NCBI RefSeq assembly: GCF_000312665.1
Contig: NZ_HF536772.1
Span: 1,080,382 to 1,144,381 of the forward strand
Reading direction: 5' to 3'
From: Rhizobium mesoamericanum STM3625
GTDB taxonomy: Bacteria; Pseudomonadota; Alphaproteobacteria; Rhizobiales; Rhizobiaceae
Length of the DNA stretch: 64,000 bases
Position 1 is the first letter of the stretch; the number at the start of each line of letters is the position of its first letter. This document shows, in pieces, positions 7,785-15,960 of the stretch. The notes below the pieces were generated by a model, which worked only from the letters and a program-made list of their open reading frames with translations, did not search any database and was not told the origin of the DNA. Both the position numbers and the translations under genes were made by a program.

Positions 7785-8395
7785 GCCGCAAGATTGGCCT
7801 CGAGCCCTATTTCCATGAAACGGCATCCGTGAAGGACGCCACCTTCGGCCGCTTCACGGAGGTCTCGGAGCGTTGTCGGATCGACGAGGTCGAGTTCGGC
7901 GACTATTCCTATGTCATGCAGGACGGCGCGATCTGGTGCGCGACGATCGGCAAGTTCGTCAACATCGCCGCTTCGGTGCGCATCAACGCCACCAACCACC
8001 CAACTTGGCGCGCAACACTGCATCACTTCACCTATCGTGCCGCCGATTATTGGCCGGACGCAGATACGGAGACCGACTTCTTCGAATGGCGCCGCTCCAA
8101 CCGTGTCCTCATCGGCCATGACGTCTGGATCGGCCACGGCGCCACAATCCTGCCCGGCGTCAAGGTCGGCAACGGCGCCGTCATCGGCGCCGGTGCCGTC
8201 GTCTCCAAGGATGTCGCCCCCTACACCATAGTCGGTGGTGTCCCCGCCAAGCTCATCCGCCAACGCTTCCCGAAAGAGGTCGGCGAACGCATGGATAAGC
8301 TCGCATGGTGGGATTGGGAGCACGACCGCCTTCGGGGCGCCCTGCAGGACTTTCGGAACCTGAGTGCGGAAGACTTTCTCTCCCGCTACGAATAG
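7781..8395 (+). CDS. Hexapeptide acyltransferase of the phosphonate operon type
   Basis: A 204-residue left-handed beta-helix protein with repeated [LIV]G-x4 hexapeptides, including GHDVWIGHGATILPGVKVGN near residue 110, as in trimeric xenobiotic or chloramphenicol-type acetyltransferases. A distinct subfamily of this fold occurs in phn operons (the phosphonate transferase hexapeptide family). It overlaps phnL by four bases. By context it may acetylate an aminoalkylphosphonate, the job PhnO (a GNAT enzyme) does in other operons; that is an inference. Confidence 0.85.
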   Translation: MSRKIGLEPYFHETASVKDATFGRFTEVSERCRIDEVEFGDYSYVMQDGAIWCATIGKFVNIAASVRINATNHPTWRATLHHFTYRAADYWPDADTETDFFEWRRSNRVLIGHDVWIGHGATILPGVKVGNGAVIGAGAVVSKDVAPYTIVGGVPAKLIRQRFPKEVGERMDKLAWWDWEHDRLRGALQDFRNLSAEDFLSRYE

Positions 8396-8451
8396 TGACC
8401 GAAGGCTTTTGTCTGCGGTCTACAATGGCAGGCCCGAAGGCCGGCCTTATC

Positions 8452-8667
8452 CTACGGATTTGGGTTCTTCGCCAATTGCCATTCGCCGGTCTCATCCGGC
8501 TCGACCCGCTTGTTGCCGCGGTAGAAGATTGGCAGTCCGGTCTTCTTATCCATGGAAAAGCGGCTGGGCGTGAACTTTTCGTCCTCGTGTCCACGGATGG
8601 CAAGGCCGAGTGCCTCCTTAAACTTCCCGGCCTTGCACAGACTTTTAAAGAGGGTCTGATCCATCAT
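8452..8667 (-). CDS. Small hypothetical protein opposite to the phn genes
   Basis: A 71-residue basic, soluble protein beginning MMDQTLFKSLCKAGKFKEA, with an aromatic, basic C-terminal half (FSMDKKTGLPIFYRGNKR). I do not recognise a family. The start at 8667 is supported by GGGAG five bases upstream; the frame could open at 8709 without such a site. It lies on the opposite strand between the C-P lyase block and the transporter block and splits them into two transcription units. Confidence 0.6.
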   Translation of the reverse strand: MMDQTLFKSLCKAGKFKEALGLAIRGHEDEKFTPSRFSMDKKTGLPIFYRGNKRVEPDETGEWQLAKNPNP

Positions 8668-8862
8668 TTTACTCCCGTATCCTCGATGTCCGCCCAAATT
8701 GCCTGCCATCGACCGTTGATCGGGTCAACTGTCAACACGATACCTCTCGTGCTTTGCTTCGTGAGCAATCGCCGGTTGGCTACGCGTGGCAGGACTTCCA
8801 CGCATGTTTGTTTATCCGGCACACTACCGGCCGGATTTTGGTGTGCCGCTAAAGCCTCAATT

Positions 8863-8889
8863 ATGACAGTGCTTACACAAAAATGACAT
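8863..8889. promoter_or_regulatory. Possible Pho-type repeats upstream of phnC
   Basis: ATGACAG (8863-8869) and ATGACAT (8883-8889) are repeated 20 bp apart, with a weaker TTACACA between them. The cores are the complement of the TGTCA found in Pho boxes, but the spacing and orientation are not canonical. Promoter DNA for the phnC operon should lie here. Confidence 0.25.
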
Positions 8890-8952
8890 TGGAGCTTCAT
8901 CAACCAGGACTAATGCACTCCCTCATGTCGCGTCTGGACTATGAGGAAGAGC

Positions 8953-9801
8953 ATGATGTTCAAGCTGAGGAATGTCACCCGCCGTTTCGGAAAAAAGACC
9001 GCTGTCGATTCCGTCACGCTTGACATTCCTCAGGGCCAGATGGTCGGCGTCATCGGACGTTCCGGTGCGGGTAAGTCCACGCTTCTGCGCATGATCAACC
9101 GCCTGCAGCAGCCGACATCTGGATCGATTCATTTTGCCGGCGTCGAGGTTTCCGGCCTCCGTGGCCAGGCGCTACGCAATTGGCAGCGCGATTGCGCCAT
9201 GATCTTCCAGCAATACAATCTCGTTCCGCGTCTCGACGTGCTGACAAACGTCCTGCTCGGCCGTCTCAACCATCGTTCGACGGTGATGAGCCTTCTCGGT
9301 CTCTTCACCCGCGAAGAGCGCATCCACGCAATTGCCGCCCTTGAACGCCTTGGCATCGAGCAGACTGCCTTGCAGATGGCAGGCACTTTGTCGGGTGGCC
9401 AGCAGCAGCGCGTCGCGATCGCCCGTGCCCTGATGCAGAACCCGAAGATGGTGCTCGCCGACGAGCCGATCGCCTCGCTGGACCCGCTCAATGCCAAGAT
9501 CGTCATGGACGCGCTGCGCGACATCAACGAGCGCGAAGGCATTACCGTCATCACCAACCTTCATACGCTCGATACGGCTCGCAACTACTGCGAACGTATT
9601 GTCGGCATGGCCGCCGGCCGCGTCGTGTTCGACGGTAAACCCTCCGAGCTGACGGCTGATGCCGTCAAGCAGATCTACGGTACCGACAGGGATGGGGCCG
9701 GTATCGACGAGACGATGACCTCGACCTCGATCAACATTCCGGCGGCTGCTGCCGCCAAACAATCCGCCGGCTTGCAACCGCTGGCGCTGGCCGGTCTCTG
9801 A
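8953..9801 (+). CDS. phnC: Phosphonate/phosphate ABC transporter ATPase PhnC (PhoC)
   Basis: A 282-residue cytoplasmic ATPase of the phosphonate importer. Walker [10 protein letters not shown], signature [15 protein letters not shown] and Walker [13 protein letters not shown] are all present. The start at 8953 (or the next codon at 8956) follows GAGGA; an in-frame ATG at 8941 has no site. It heads the phnC-D-E1-E2 cluster. In S. meliloti the equivalent phoCDET system takes up both phosphate and phosphonates and is induced by phosphate starvation, so the same dual role is likely. Confidence 0.92.
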   Translation: MMFKLRNVTRRFGKKTAVDSVTLDIPQGQMVGVIGRSGAGKSTLLRMINRLQQPTSGSIHFAGVEVSGLRGQALRNWQRDCAMIFQQYNLVPRLDVLTNVLLGRLNHRSTVMSLLGLFTREERIHAIAALERLGIEQTALQMAGTLSGGQQQRVAIARALMQNPKMVLADEPIASLDPLNAKIVMDALRDINEREGITVITNLHTLDTARNYCERIVGMAAGRVVFDGKPSELTADAVKQIYGTDRDGAGIDETMTSTSINIPAAAAAKQSAGLQPLALAGL

Positions 9802-9889
9802 GGGGCGGCCTCGATCGTAAGCCCGCGTTATGGGCGCACTTCTTCTTAACCAGGGATCGCCGGGTAGACCGGTCAATCAGGAGAGTACC

Positions 9890-10795
9890 ATGTTGAAGAA
9901 AGCACTCTTTGCCGTGACGGCGCTGTTTGCGCTTGCTGGCGTCTCGCATGCCGCAGACCTCAAGGAATTCCGGGTCGGTATCCTCGGCGGCGAAAACGAG
10001 GCCGATCGCCTGCGCAACTATGCCTGCCTGGCCGATCACCTGAAGACCGAATTCGGCTTCGAGAAGGTCTCACTCTTCCCGGCTGCCGACTATGACGGCG
10101 TTATCCAGGGTCTGCTCGGCGGCACGCTTGACTTCGCCGAACTCGGCGCTTCGGGCTACGCTGCGATTGCCATCAAGAACGACAAGGCTGTGACCCCGAT
10201 CCTCACAACCGTTCAGAAGGACGGCTCGACGGGCTACCACTCGATCGGTCTTGCTCTGAAATCCTCGGGCATTAAAGACATAAAGGACGCCAAGGGCAAA
10301 AAGCTCGGCTACGCCGATCCGGACTCCACCTCGGGTTATCTGATCCCACTAACTCAGATCCCGAAGGACACCGGCATGCCGAATGACCAGTACTTCGCTT
10401 CCACGCAGTTCAACGGCGGCCATGAGAACAACCTTCTTGCTGCCTATGACGGCAAGGTCGACATCGCCGTTGATGACTCCTCGGGCATCGGTGATTTCAA
10501 GGACGGCTACACCTCCGGTACCTTCCGCAAGGCTGTCGATAAGGGCACCGTAGACCCGAACAAGCTCGTTGAGGTCTGGCGTTCGCCGCTGATCCCGAAC
10601 GGCCCGCTCGTCGTTCGCAACGAACTCGGCGCTGACTGGCAGGCAAAGCTCACGGACTTTTTCATGAAGCTCCCGGCGAAGGATGCCAAATGCTTCGCAG
10701 CCATCGAAGGCGGCGATTATCAGGGCTACACGAAGGTTCAGCCGGACTTCTACAAGGCCATCATCGACGCTCGTAAGGCCGCCATCGGCGGTTGA
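9890..10795 (+). CDS. phnD: Phosphonate-binding periplasmic protein PhnD (PhoD)
   Basis: A 301-residue periplasmic binding protein for the PhnCDE importer, with a signal peptide of about 21 residues (MLKKALF, then a hydrophobic core, cleaved after SHA). The mature part contains FRVGILGGENEADR and ligand-binding SxSGY-type segments (ADPDSTSGYLIP) typical of PhnD. The frame opens at 9830, but the start at 9890 gives the signal peptide and follows AGGAGAG. A terminator-like hairpin right after the gene may raise its level above that of the permeases. Confidence 0.93.
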   Translation: MLKKALFAVTALFALAGVSHAADLKEFRVGILGGENEADRLRNYACLADHLKTEFGFEKVSLFPAADYDGVIQGLLGGTLDFAELGASGYAAIAIKNDKAVTPILTTVQKDGSTGYHSIGLALKSSGIKDIKDAKGKKLGYADPDSTSGYLIPLTQIPKDTGMPNDQYFASTQFNGGHENNLLAAYDGKVDIAVDDSSGIGDFKDGYTSGTFRKAVDKGTVDPNKLVEVWRSPLIPNGPLVVRNELGADWQAKLTDFFMKLPAKDAKCFAAIEGGDYQGYTKVQPDFYKAIIDARKAAIGG

Positions 10796-10812
10796 TGGAT
10801 CCTGATCGTTAG

Positions 10813-10840
10813 AGGGCGGCCGCAACAAGCCGCCCTTTTT
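10813..10840 (+). terminator. Intra-operon terminator/attenuator after phnD
   Basis: A perfect 8-bp stem, AGGGCGGC (10813-10820) with GCCGCCCT (10829-10836), loop of 8 nt, is followed by TTTTT. It lies between phnD and phnE1. It could let the binding protein be made in excess of the permeases, as in many ABC importers. Confidence 0.75.
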
Positions 10841-10865
10841 CCAGCGAAGTAAGCGGACCGCGTTC

Positions 10866-11837
10866 ATGACTTTTGCCGACACAAACGCCCACGCGCCGGT
10901 GCAGCAAAGCGCCCGAGAAATCGGTGACGCCTGGAGCAAAATGGTGGCTCGCCGCCGCCTCTATACCGGCCTCGGCCTGGTGATCCTGCTTGCCGCTTTC
11001 ATTGCCTCGGTGCATTTTGCCGATGAAAGCAATGCCGGCCATTTCTTCGAGCGCCTGTCGCATCTGTTCGATTTTTTAAGCTGGCTCATTCCCAAGGATT
11101 GGAATGACTTATGGCGCGCCCTCTTCGATATCGCAAGCCCGACCCAGAAGACTGGCGAGGAGTTTAATTTCGCAGAGGGTCGCGTCTATGTTGGGGTGGG
11201 TGGCTTCTATATCCCCGAATATTTCGAGCTGATGATCATCACTATCAATGTCGCGCTCGTCTCGACGATCATCGGCTTCATCTTTGCTATGCCGCTGAGC
11301 TTTCTCGTGGCCGGCAATCTGGCCCCGTCCATTCCGCTGCGCATCATCGCCAAGCGTCTAACGGAACTCCTCCGCGCGTTTCCCGAGATTGTTATTGCGG
11401 GCCTCTTTTCCGCAATCCTGTCGATAGGTCCAGTCGCCGCGATCATCGCCGTCAGCCTGCATACCATCGGTGCGCTCGGCAAACTTTTCTATGAAGTCGT
11501 CGAGAACATCGACATGAAGCCGGATGAGGGCATGAAAGCCGTAGGGGCCAGCTGGTCGGAGCGTGTCCGCTTCGCAGCACTGCCACAGGTCATGCCGAAC
11601 TTCGTCTCCTACGTGCTGCTGCGCCTGGAGATCAACGTCCGCGCCTCCACCATCATCGGGGCGGTTGGCGGCGGCGGTATCGGTGAGGAGTTGAAGCTCT
11701 CGATCTCCCGCGGGTTCGGCGCCAAGACGATGGCTCTCGTTCTCCTGCTTTTCATCACCATTGTTGCGGTCGATCAGTTCTCCGCATGGCTACGCCGCCG
11801 CCTCGTCGGCGAGCACGCCTTCCTTTTGCAGCATTGA
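10866..11837 (+). CDS. phnE1: Phosphonate ABC transporter permease PhnE1
   Basis: A 323-residue inner-membrane permease with about six membrane segments: one near residues 35-55, then several from about 115 on, and a C-terminal segment near 285-305. The ATPase-contact EAA-type loop (GMKAVGASWSERVRFAALPQ) is near residue 225. It pairs with PhnE2 to form the channel of the PhnCDE importer. Eight bases separate it from phnE2. Confidence 0.9.
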   Translation: MTFADTNAHAPVQQSAREIGDAWSKMVARRRLYTGLGLVILLAAFIASVHFADESNAGHFFERLSHLFDFLSWLIPKDWNDLWRALFDIASPTQKTGEEFNFAEGRVYVGVGGFYIPEYFELMIITINVALVSTIIGFIFAMPLSFLVAGNLAPSIPLRIIAKRLTELLRAFPEIVIAGLFSAILSIGPVAAIIAVSLHTIGALGKLFYEVVENIDMKPDEGMKAVGASWSERVRFAALPQVMPNFVSYVLLRLEINVRASTIIGAVGGGGIGEELKLSISRGFGAKTMALVLLLFITIVAVDQFSAWLRRRLVGEHAFLLQH

Positions 11838-11845
11838 GGTCCGCC

Positions 11846-13186
11846 ATGACGGTGATCGACGCCACCCGGATGCACGAGATAGAGCAGCGTTATCCGGAGT
11901 ATTTCAAGCGGTCCTTCCGCCAGCGCTTCGGCGGCCTGATGATTGTGGTCGCGACGTTTGTCTATGCACTTTACGCAATGTGGTTCTTCGACCTGCCGAA
12001 GCTGCTTGCCGATGCCCATTGGGAGCGCGTTGGCCTCTATCTCAGCCAGTGGGTAAGCTATGACGTGCAGCCCGAATTGCGCATTGGCAATGATGCCATT
12101 ACGGTCAAATATCCACGCTTCTCGCCGCTTGGCGACAACCCACATCCGGATTGGGTCGTAAACAATGCGGACGGCAGCGTCACCGTTTCGGTGAGCGGCA
12201 CGGGCCGCAGTGTCACGGTCTCCAAGACCGAAACGGTCATTACAGCTCACGGCATCAGCGTGCCCGTGGAAGTCTCCAGCGGTGCGCCGAAGGTGGTCGT
12301 CCCCGTGCCGAGCTGGATGACAGTCTATGACGACAACGTCCTTGCCGACCTGGGCTTTGCCGGCGACGTCAGTATTTCGGTCGATCGCGTCAAGGTGCGT
12401 AAGCGCTTTCTTGGCTGGGCAAATTTCGTCTTCGACACTCAGTCGCCATTCTTCGACAAGCCGGCGAGCGAGGTCATCAGCCTGATCGTTTCGGGACCGG
12501 AACTGAAGCCGGGCCAATCCAACCTGTCGCTCGCCTTCGATAATATTTGGCACAACAGCGCCTGGCAGCACGGCGACGTCTGGACCAAGCTGTTCCAGAC
12601 TATCGTAATGGCCTTTTTGGGAACGCTGCTCGGTGCATTGCTCGCTTTCCCGCTGGCATTTCTGGCCGCGCGCAATATTGCCCCGAACAAAATGTTGAAT
12701 CAGGCCCTGAAGCGCTTCTTCGACTTCCTGCGCTCGGTCGACATGCTGATTTGGGCACTCTTCCTGACCCGTGCGTTCGGCCCTGGCCCGTTGGCGGGGT
12801 CCGGCGCGATTTTCCTCACCGAAACGGGCACGCTCGGCAAGCTCTATTCAGAAGGTCTCGAAAACGTGGACAACAAGCCTCGCGAAGGTATCAGATCGAC
12901 CGGCGCCTCCACCGTGCTGACCCAACGCTACGGGGTCATCCCGCAGATCGTCCCGGTTTTCGTCAGCCAGACCCTCTACCAGTGGGAATCGAACGTCCGC
13001 GGTGCCACCATCATCGGCGCCGTCGGCGCCGGTGGTATCGGCCTCAAGCTTTGGGAAGCGATGCGTACCAACGCCAACTGGGAAAACGTCGCCTATATGG
13101 TGTTGTTGATCCTCATCGTCGTGTTCCTGTTCGACATGGCCTCGAACACCCTGCGCCATCGGTTGATGGGCACCAAGGCACACTGA
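11846..13186 (+). CDS. phnE2: Phosphonate ABC transporter permease PhnE2 with large extracytoplasmic insertion
   Basis: A 446-residue permease, longer than the usual 260-320. The first membrane segment is at residues 29-48; about 200 hydrophilic, beta-rich residues (49-248) follow before the second segment (about 249-275). The remaining segments and the EAA-type loop (GIRSTGASTVLTQRYGVIPQ, near 350) are normal. The start at 11846 follows GAGGT and avoids the overlap with phnE1 that the longer frame would give. The inserted part should lie in the periplasm next to PhnD; its role is unknown to me. Confidence 0.88.
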   Translation: MTVIDATRMHEIEQRYPEYFKRSFRQRFGGLMIVVATFVYALYAMWFFDLPKLLADAHWERVGLYLSQWVSYDVQPELRIGNDAITVKYPRFSPLGDNPHPDWVVNNADGSVTVSVSGTGRSVTVSKTETVITAHGISVPVEVSSGAPKVVVPVPSWMTVYDDNVLADLGFAGDVSISVDRVKVRKRFLGWANFVFDTQSPFFDKPASEVISLIVSGPELKPGQSNLSLAFDNIWHNSAWQHGDVWTKLFQTIVMAFLGTLLGALLAFPLAFLAARNIAPNKMLNQALKRFFDFLRSVDMLIWALFLTRAFGPGPLAGSGAIFLTETGTLGKLYSEGLENVDNKPREGIRSTGASTVLTQRYGVIPQIVPVFVSQTLYQWESNVRGATIIGAVGAGGIGLKLWEAMRTNANWENVAYMVLLILIVVFLFDMASNTLRHRLMGTKAH

Positions 13187-13316
13187 AAAGCGCTGGATCG
13201 TTCGGGATCATCATCATTCTGTCACGGAAATCTTTTAGCCGGAGGCCAGCTTGCGGTGGCGACCAAATCGCTGAAGACTGCAATCCGCAATCCGAACGAT
13301 TCCCAGGATACGAGCC

Positions 13317-14012
13317 TTGCGCTACGCACTCTATTTCACGCCGCCGAAGGACGATCCTTTGAACGCCACAGCCGCTCTCTGGCTTGGCCGCGATGCCTTC
13401 ACCGGCGCAACTTACCCGGCTCCCGATCATCCGGAACTGCCAGCCGCCGAGCAGTTTGACCTGACCGCCCAGCCTCGCCGCTACGCCTTCCACGCGACAA
13501 TCAAGGCGCCATTCCATCTGGTGTCCTCCGTCACCGAGAAGGATTTCCTTGAGGTTGTCGAGGATTTCGCCGCTCGCACATCTGCCTTCGAGATTCCCGA
13601 GCTGGTGCTTGGACAACTCGGCAAGTTCTTTGCGCTCGTGCCCGCTTTTTTGCATCCGCCGCTTCAGGATTTCGCCGCCGCGGTGGTAAAATCCTTCGAA
13701 CCGTTTCGCGCCGCCCTATCGGATGCCGATATCGCGCGCCGCAATCCGGAGAAACTGAGCGAGAGCCAGAGGGCCAATCTGTTGCGCTGGGGCTATCCCT
13801 ATGTGATGGATGACTTCGGGTTCCACATGACGCTGACCGGCCTGGTGCCGCAGGAGCGTGCTGGCATAATGAAGGCCATTCTGGCGGAGCGTTTCGCCGC
13901 CTTTACCGGCCGGCCGCTCCCAATCACCGGCCTTGCCGTTTTCATTGAGGAGGCGCGCGGCGCTCCGTTTACAGCCCATTCCTGGTGGCCGCTTGCCGGC
14001 GCGAAAATCTGA
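13317..14012 (+). CDS. DUF1045 / 2H phosphoesterase-like phosphonate operon protein
   Basis: A 231-residue protein of the family found in phn operons (DUF1045). It has two HxT motifs, HATIKAP near residue 60 and HMTLTG near residue 170, the mark of 2H phosphoesterases such as RNA ligases and cyclic phosphodiesterases. This fits action on a cyclic ribose phosphate, the product of C-P lyase, for which PhnP serves in other species; no phnP is seen here. That role is an inference. The start is a TTG at 13317 after CCAGGA; no ATG is available nearby. Confidence 0.82.
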   Translation: MRYALYFTPPKDDPLNATAALWLGRDAFTGATYPAPDHPELPAAEQFDLTAQPRRYAFHATIKAPFHLVSSVTEKDFLEVVEDFAARTSAFEIPELVLGQLGKFFALVPAFLHPPLQDFAAAVVKSFEPFRAALSDADIARRNPEKLSESQRANLLRWGYPYVMDDFGFHMTLTGLVPQERAGIMKAILAERFAAFTGRPLPITGLAVFIEEARGAPFTAHSWWPLAGAKI

Positions 14013-14024
14013 GAGACCATATTC

Positions 14025-15164
14025 ATGACCAAAGAAACCGTCTTCTCCAATGCCCGCATCGTCCTTGAGGATGAAATCATCGAGGGATCGGTCCTCGTCC
14101 GCGACGGCAAGATCGCCGATATCTCGACGGGCTACTCTGATGTCGGTGAGGATTTCGAAAGCGACTATCTGATCCCGGGTCTCGTCGAACTCCACACCGA
14201 CCATCTCGAAGGCCACTATTCGCCGCGCCCGGGTCTGCGCTGGCACAAGACGGCGGCGATCCAGGCGCACGATGCCCAGATCGTCACTTCCGGCATCACG
14301 ACCGTCTTCGATTGCCTGCGCATGGGCGCCGACGAGGATGGCGGCTTCGAGCACGGCGAGATGCGCGAGATGGCCGATGCGATCCAGAAGGCCGAGCAGG
14401 AAGGCCGCCTGCGCGCCGAGCATCTCATACACCTGCGTTGCGAGGTCTCGGCCGACAACGTGCTGCAGCACTTCGCCGACTTCGAAAACGATCCCTATGT
14501 CCGTCTCGTCTCCTTGATGGATCACGCGCCTGGCCAGCGGCAGTTCCAGACGATGGACCAGTACATCTTCTATTACCAGAAAAAGCGCGGCCTTTCCGAT
14601 GCCGAGTTCGCCAAGTTCGTTGATCGCCGTGTGTCTGAATCCGAGCGCAATTCGACGCCGCACCGCACGGCCATTTCCAAGGTCTGCGCTGAGCGTGGCA
14701 TAACCGTCGCCAGTCACGACGACGCAACGCTTGCCCATGTCGACGAAGCCATCGAAAACGGCGTTCGCCTCGCCGAATTCCCGACCAGCTTCGACGCTGC
14801 CAAGGCGTCGCACGAGCACGGCATGAGCGTGCTGATGGGTGCCCCGAATATCGTTCGCGGCAGGTCGCACTCCGGCAACATTGCGGCCCGCGATCTCGCC
14901 GAACGCGGCGTGCTCGACGTGCTGTCCTCCGACTACGTCCCGCTCAGCCTCCTTTACGCCCCCTTTCTGATTGCCGACGAAGTGGAGAGCATTTCGCTGC
15001 CGAAGGCGATCGCCATGGTCACCGCGACGCCGGCCCGCACCGTTAGCCTCAACGATCGCGGCCGCATCGCCACCGGCCTGCGCGCCGATCTCGTCCGCGT
15101 CTTCCGCGACCAGGGTGTGCCGGTCACCCGTTCTGTTTGGCGTGAAGGGCGCCGTGTCGCATGA
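14025..15164 (+). CDS. phnM: PhnM, phosphonate ribosyl triphosphate diphosphohydrolase
   Basis: A 379-residue amidohydrolase-superfamily enzyme. PhnM removes pyrophosphate from ribose-phosphonate triphosphate before C-P cleavage. The metal-binding ELHTDHLEGH block (about residues 57-66), an HLRCE block and ASHDDATLAH near residue 230 match the family, as does the length. It follows the DUF1045 gene by 12 bp and overlaps phnN by four bases (ATGA, 15161-15164). Confidence 0.93.
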   Translation: MTKETVFSNARIVLEDEIIEGSVLVRDGKIADISTGYSDVGEDFESDYLIPGLVELHTDHLEGHYSPRPGLRWHKTAAIQAHDAQIVTSGITTVFDCLRMGADEDGGFEHGEMREMADAIQKAEQEGRLRAEHLIHLRCEVSADNVLQHFADFENDPYVRLVSLMDHAPGQRQFQTMDQYIFYYQKKRGLSDAEFAKFVDRRVSESERNSTPHRTAISKVCAERGITVASHDDATLAHVDEAIENGVRLAEFPTSFDAAKASHEHGMSVLMGAPNIVRGRSHSGNIAARDLAERGVLDVLSSDYVPLSLLYAPFLIADEVESISLPKAIAMVTATPARTVSLNDRGRIATGLRADLVRVFRDQGVPVTRSVWREGRRVA

Positions 15165-15760
15165 ACCCGTCGCACGAACCGCACATCGTTCCGGGCACCG
15201 AACACGGCATCATGGTCGTGGTCGTCGGTCCGAGTGGTGCTGGAAAGGACACCTTGATGGCGCTGGCCGCCAAGCACTTCCGGGGTCGTCCAGAGGTGCA
15301 TTTCGTCCGCCGCGTCATCACCCGTCACACCCATGCTGGCGGCGAGCAGCATCTCGCCGTGTCGGACCAGGGCTTTGCGTCGATGGAACAGGCCGGAAGT
15401 TTCGCGGTTTGGTGGGAAGCACACGGTCTTAAATATGGCATTCCGGCCGAAGTGTCGGTCTCGCTTGCACAAGGAAACTTGGTCATCGCCAATGGTTCCC
15501 GCTCGGCGCTTCACCATTTCAAGGCCGCTTTCCCACGGCTCAAGGTCATCAATGTGACGGCGACTGCCGAAGTGCTGGCGAGTCGGCTAGAAGCTCGCGG
15601 CCGCGAGACGCACGAAGACATCATGGCGCGTCTCGCCCGCGGCCCGCTCACCGTACGTGGCGACTACGACGTGACCGACCTCGACAACAGCGGCTCGCTG
15701 GAAGAAGGCGAGCGCAGGATCGTAGATACGCTGAACGGCTTCCTGGCCGAGATCGGCTGA
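15161..15760 (+). CDS. phnN: PhnN, ribose 1,5-bisphosphokinase
   Basis: A 199-residue P-loop kinase of the guanylate-kinase-like fold that converts ribose 1,5-bisphosphate to PRPP, the last step that returns C-P lyase carbon to nucleotide metabolism. Walker A is VGPSGAGKDT near residues 22-31; the RRVITRHTHAGGEQH segment resembles the substrate-binding region of guanylate kinases. Start overlaps the phnM stop. A decayed GrpB-type frame follows 9 bp later. Confidence 0.92.
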   Translation: MNPSHEPHIVPGTEHGIMVVVVGPSGAGKDTLMALAAKHFRGRPEVHFVRRVITRHTHAGGEQHLAVSDQGFASMEQAGSFAVWWEAHGLKYGIPAEVSVSLAQGNLVIANGSRSALHHFKAAFPRLKVINVTATAEVLASRLEARGRETHEDIMARLARGPLTVRGDYDVTDLDNSGSLEEGERRIVDTLNGFLAEIG

Positions 15761-15769
15761 CGCGGGAGC

Positions 15770-15902
15770 ATGCGGCCGATCAGGGTTCTCGACTATGATC
15801 CGGCGTGGTCAGGCCGCTTTCGACGCCGCGAGGCGTCCACTGCCGACGCTGGCAGCGGATCGCGTCCTTGCAATCGCCCGGTCACGAACCAGCGTCCGGT
15901 GA
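15770..15902 (+). pseudogene. Frameshifted GrpB/UPF0157-family fragment
   Basis: An ATG at 15770, preceded by GGGAG, opens MRPIRVLDYDPAWSGRF, which resembles the N-terminus of GrpB nucleotidyltransferase-fold proteins (xVxxYDPxWxxxF). The match then continues only in the +1 frame (FDAARRPLPTLAADRVLAIA, from 15819) and stops at about 15902. The C-terminal two thirds of the family are missing. This looks like a decayed last gene of the phn operon. Confidence 0.55.
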
Positions 15903-15960
15903 TGATTGCAGGAGGTGGTCGAAAGACATCTGCGGCAGCCTGAGGGGCGACGCAGAGCGA

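Noticed and set aside
13716..14870. A 384-codon minus-strand frame
   Set aside because: It covers the complement of the DUF1045 gene and phnM, both of which are well supported.
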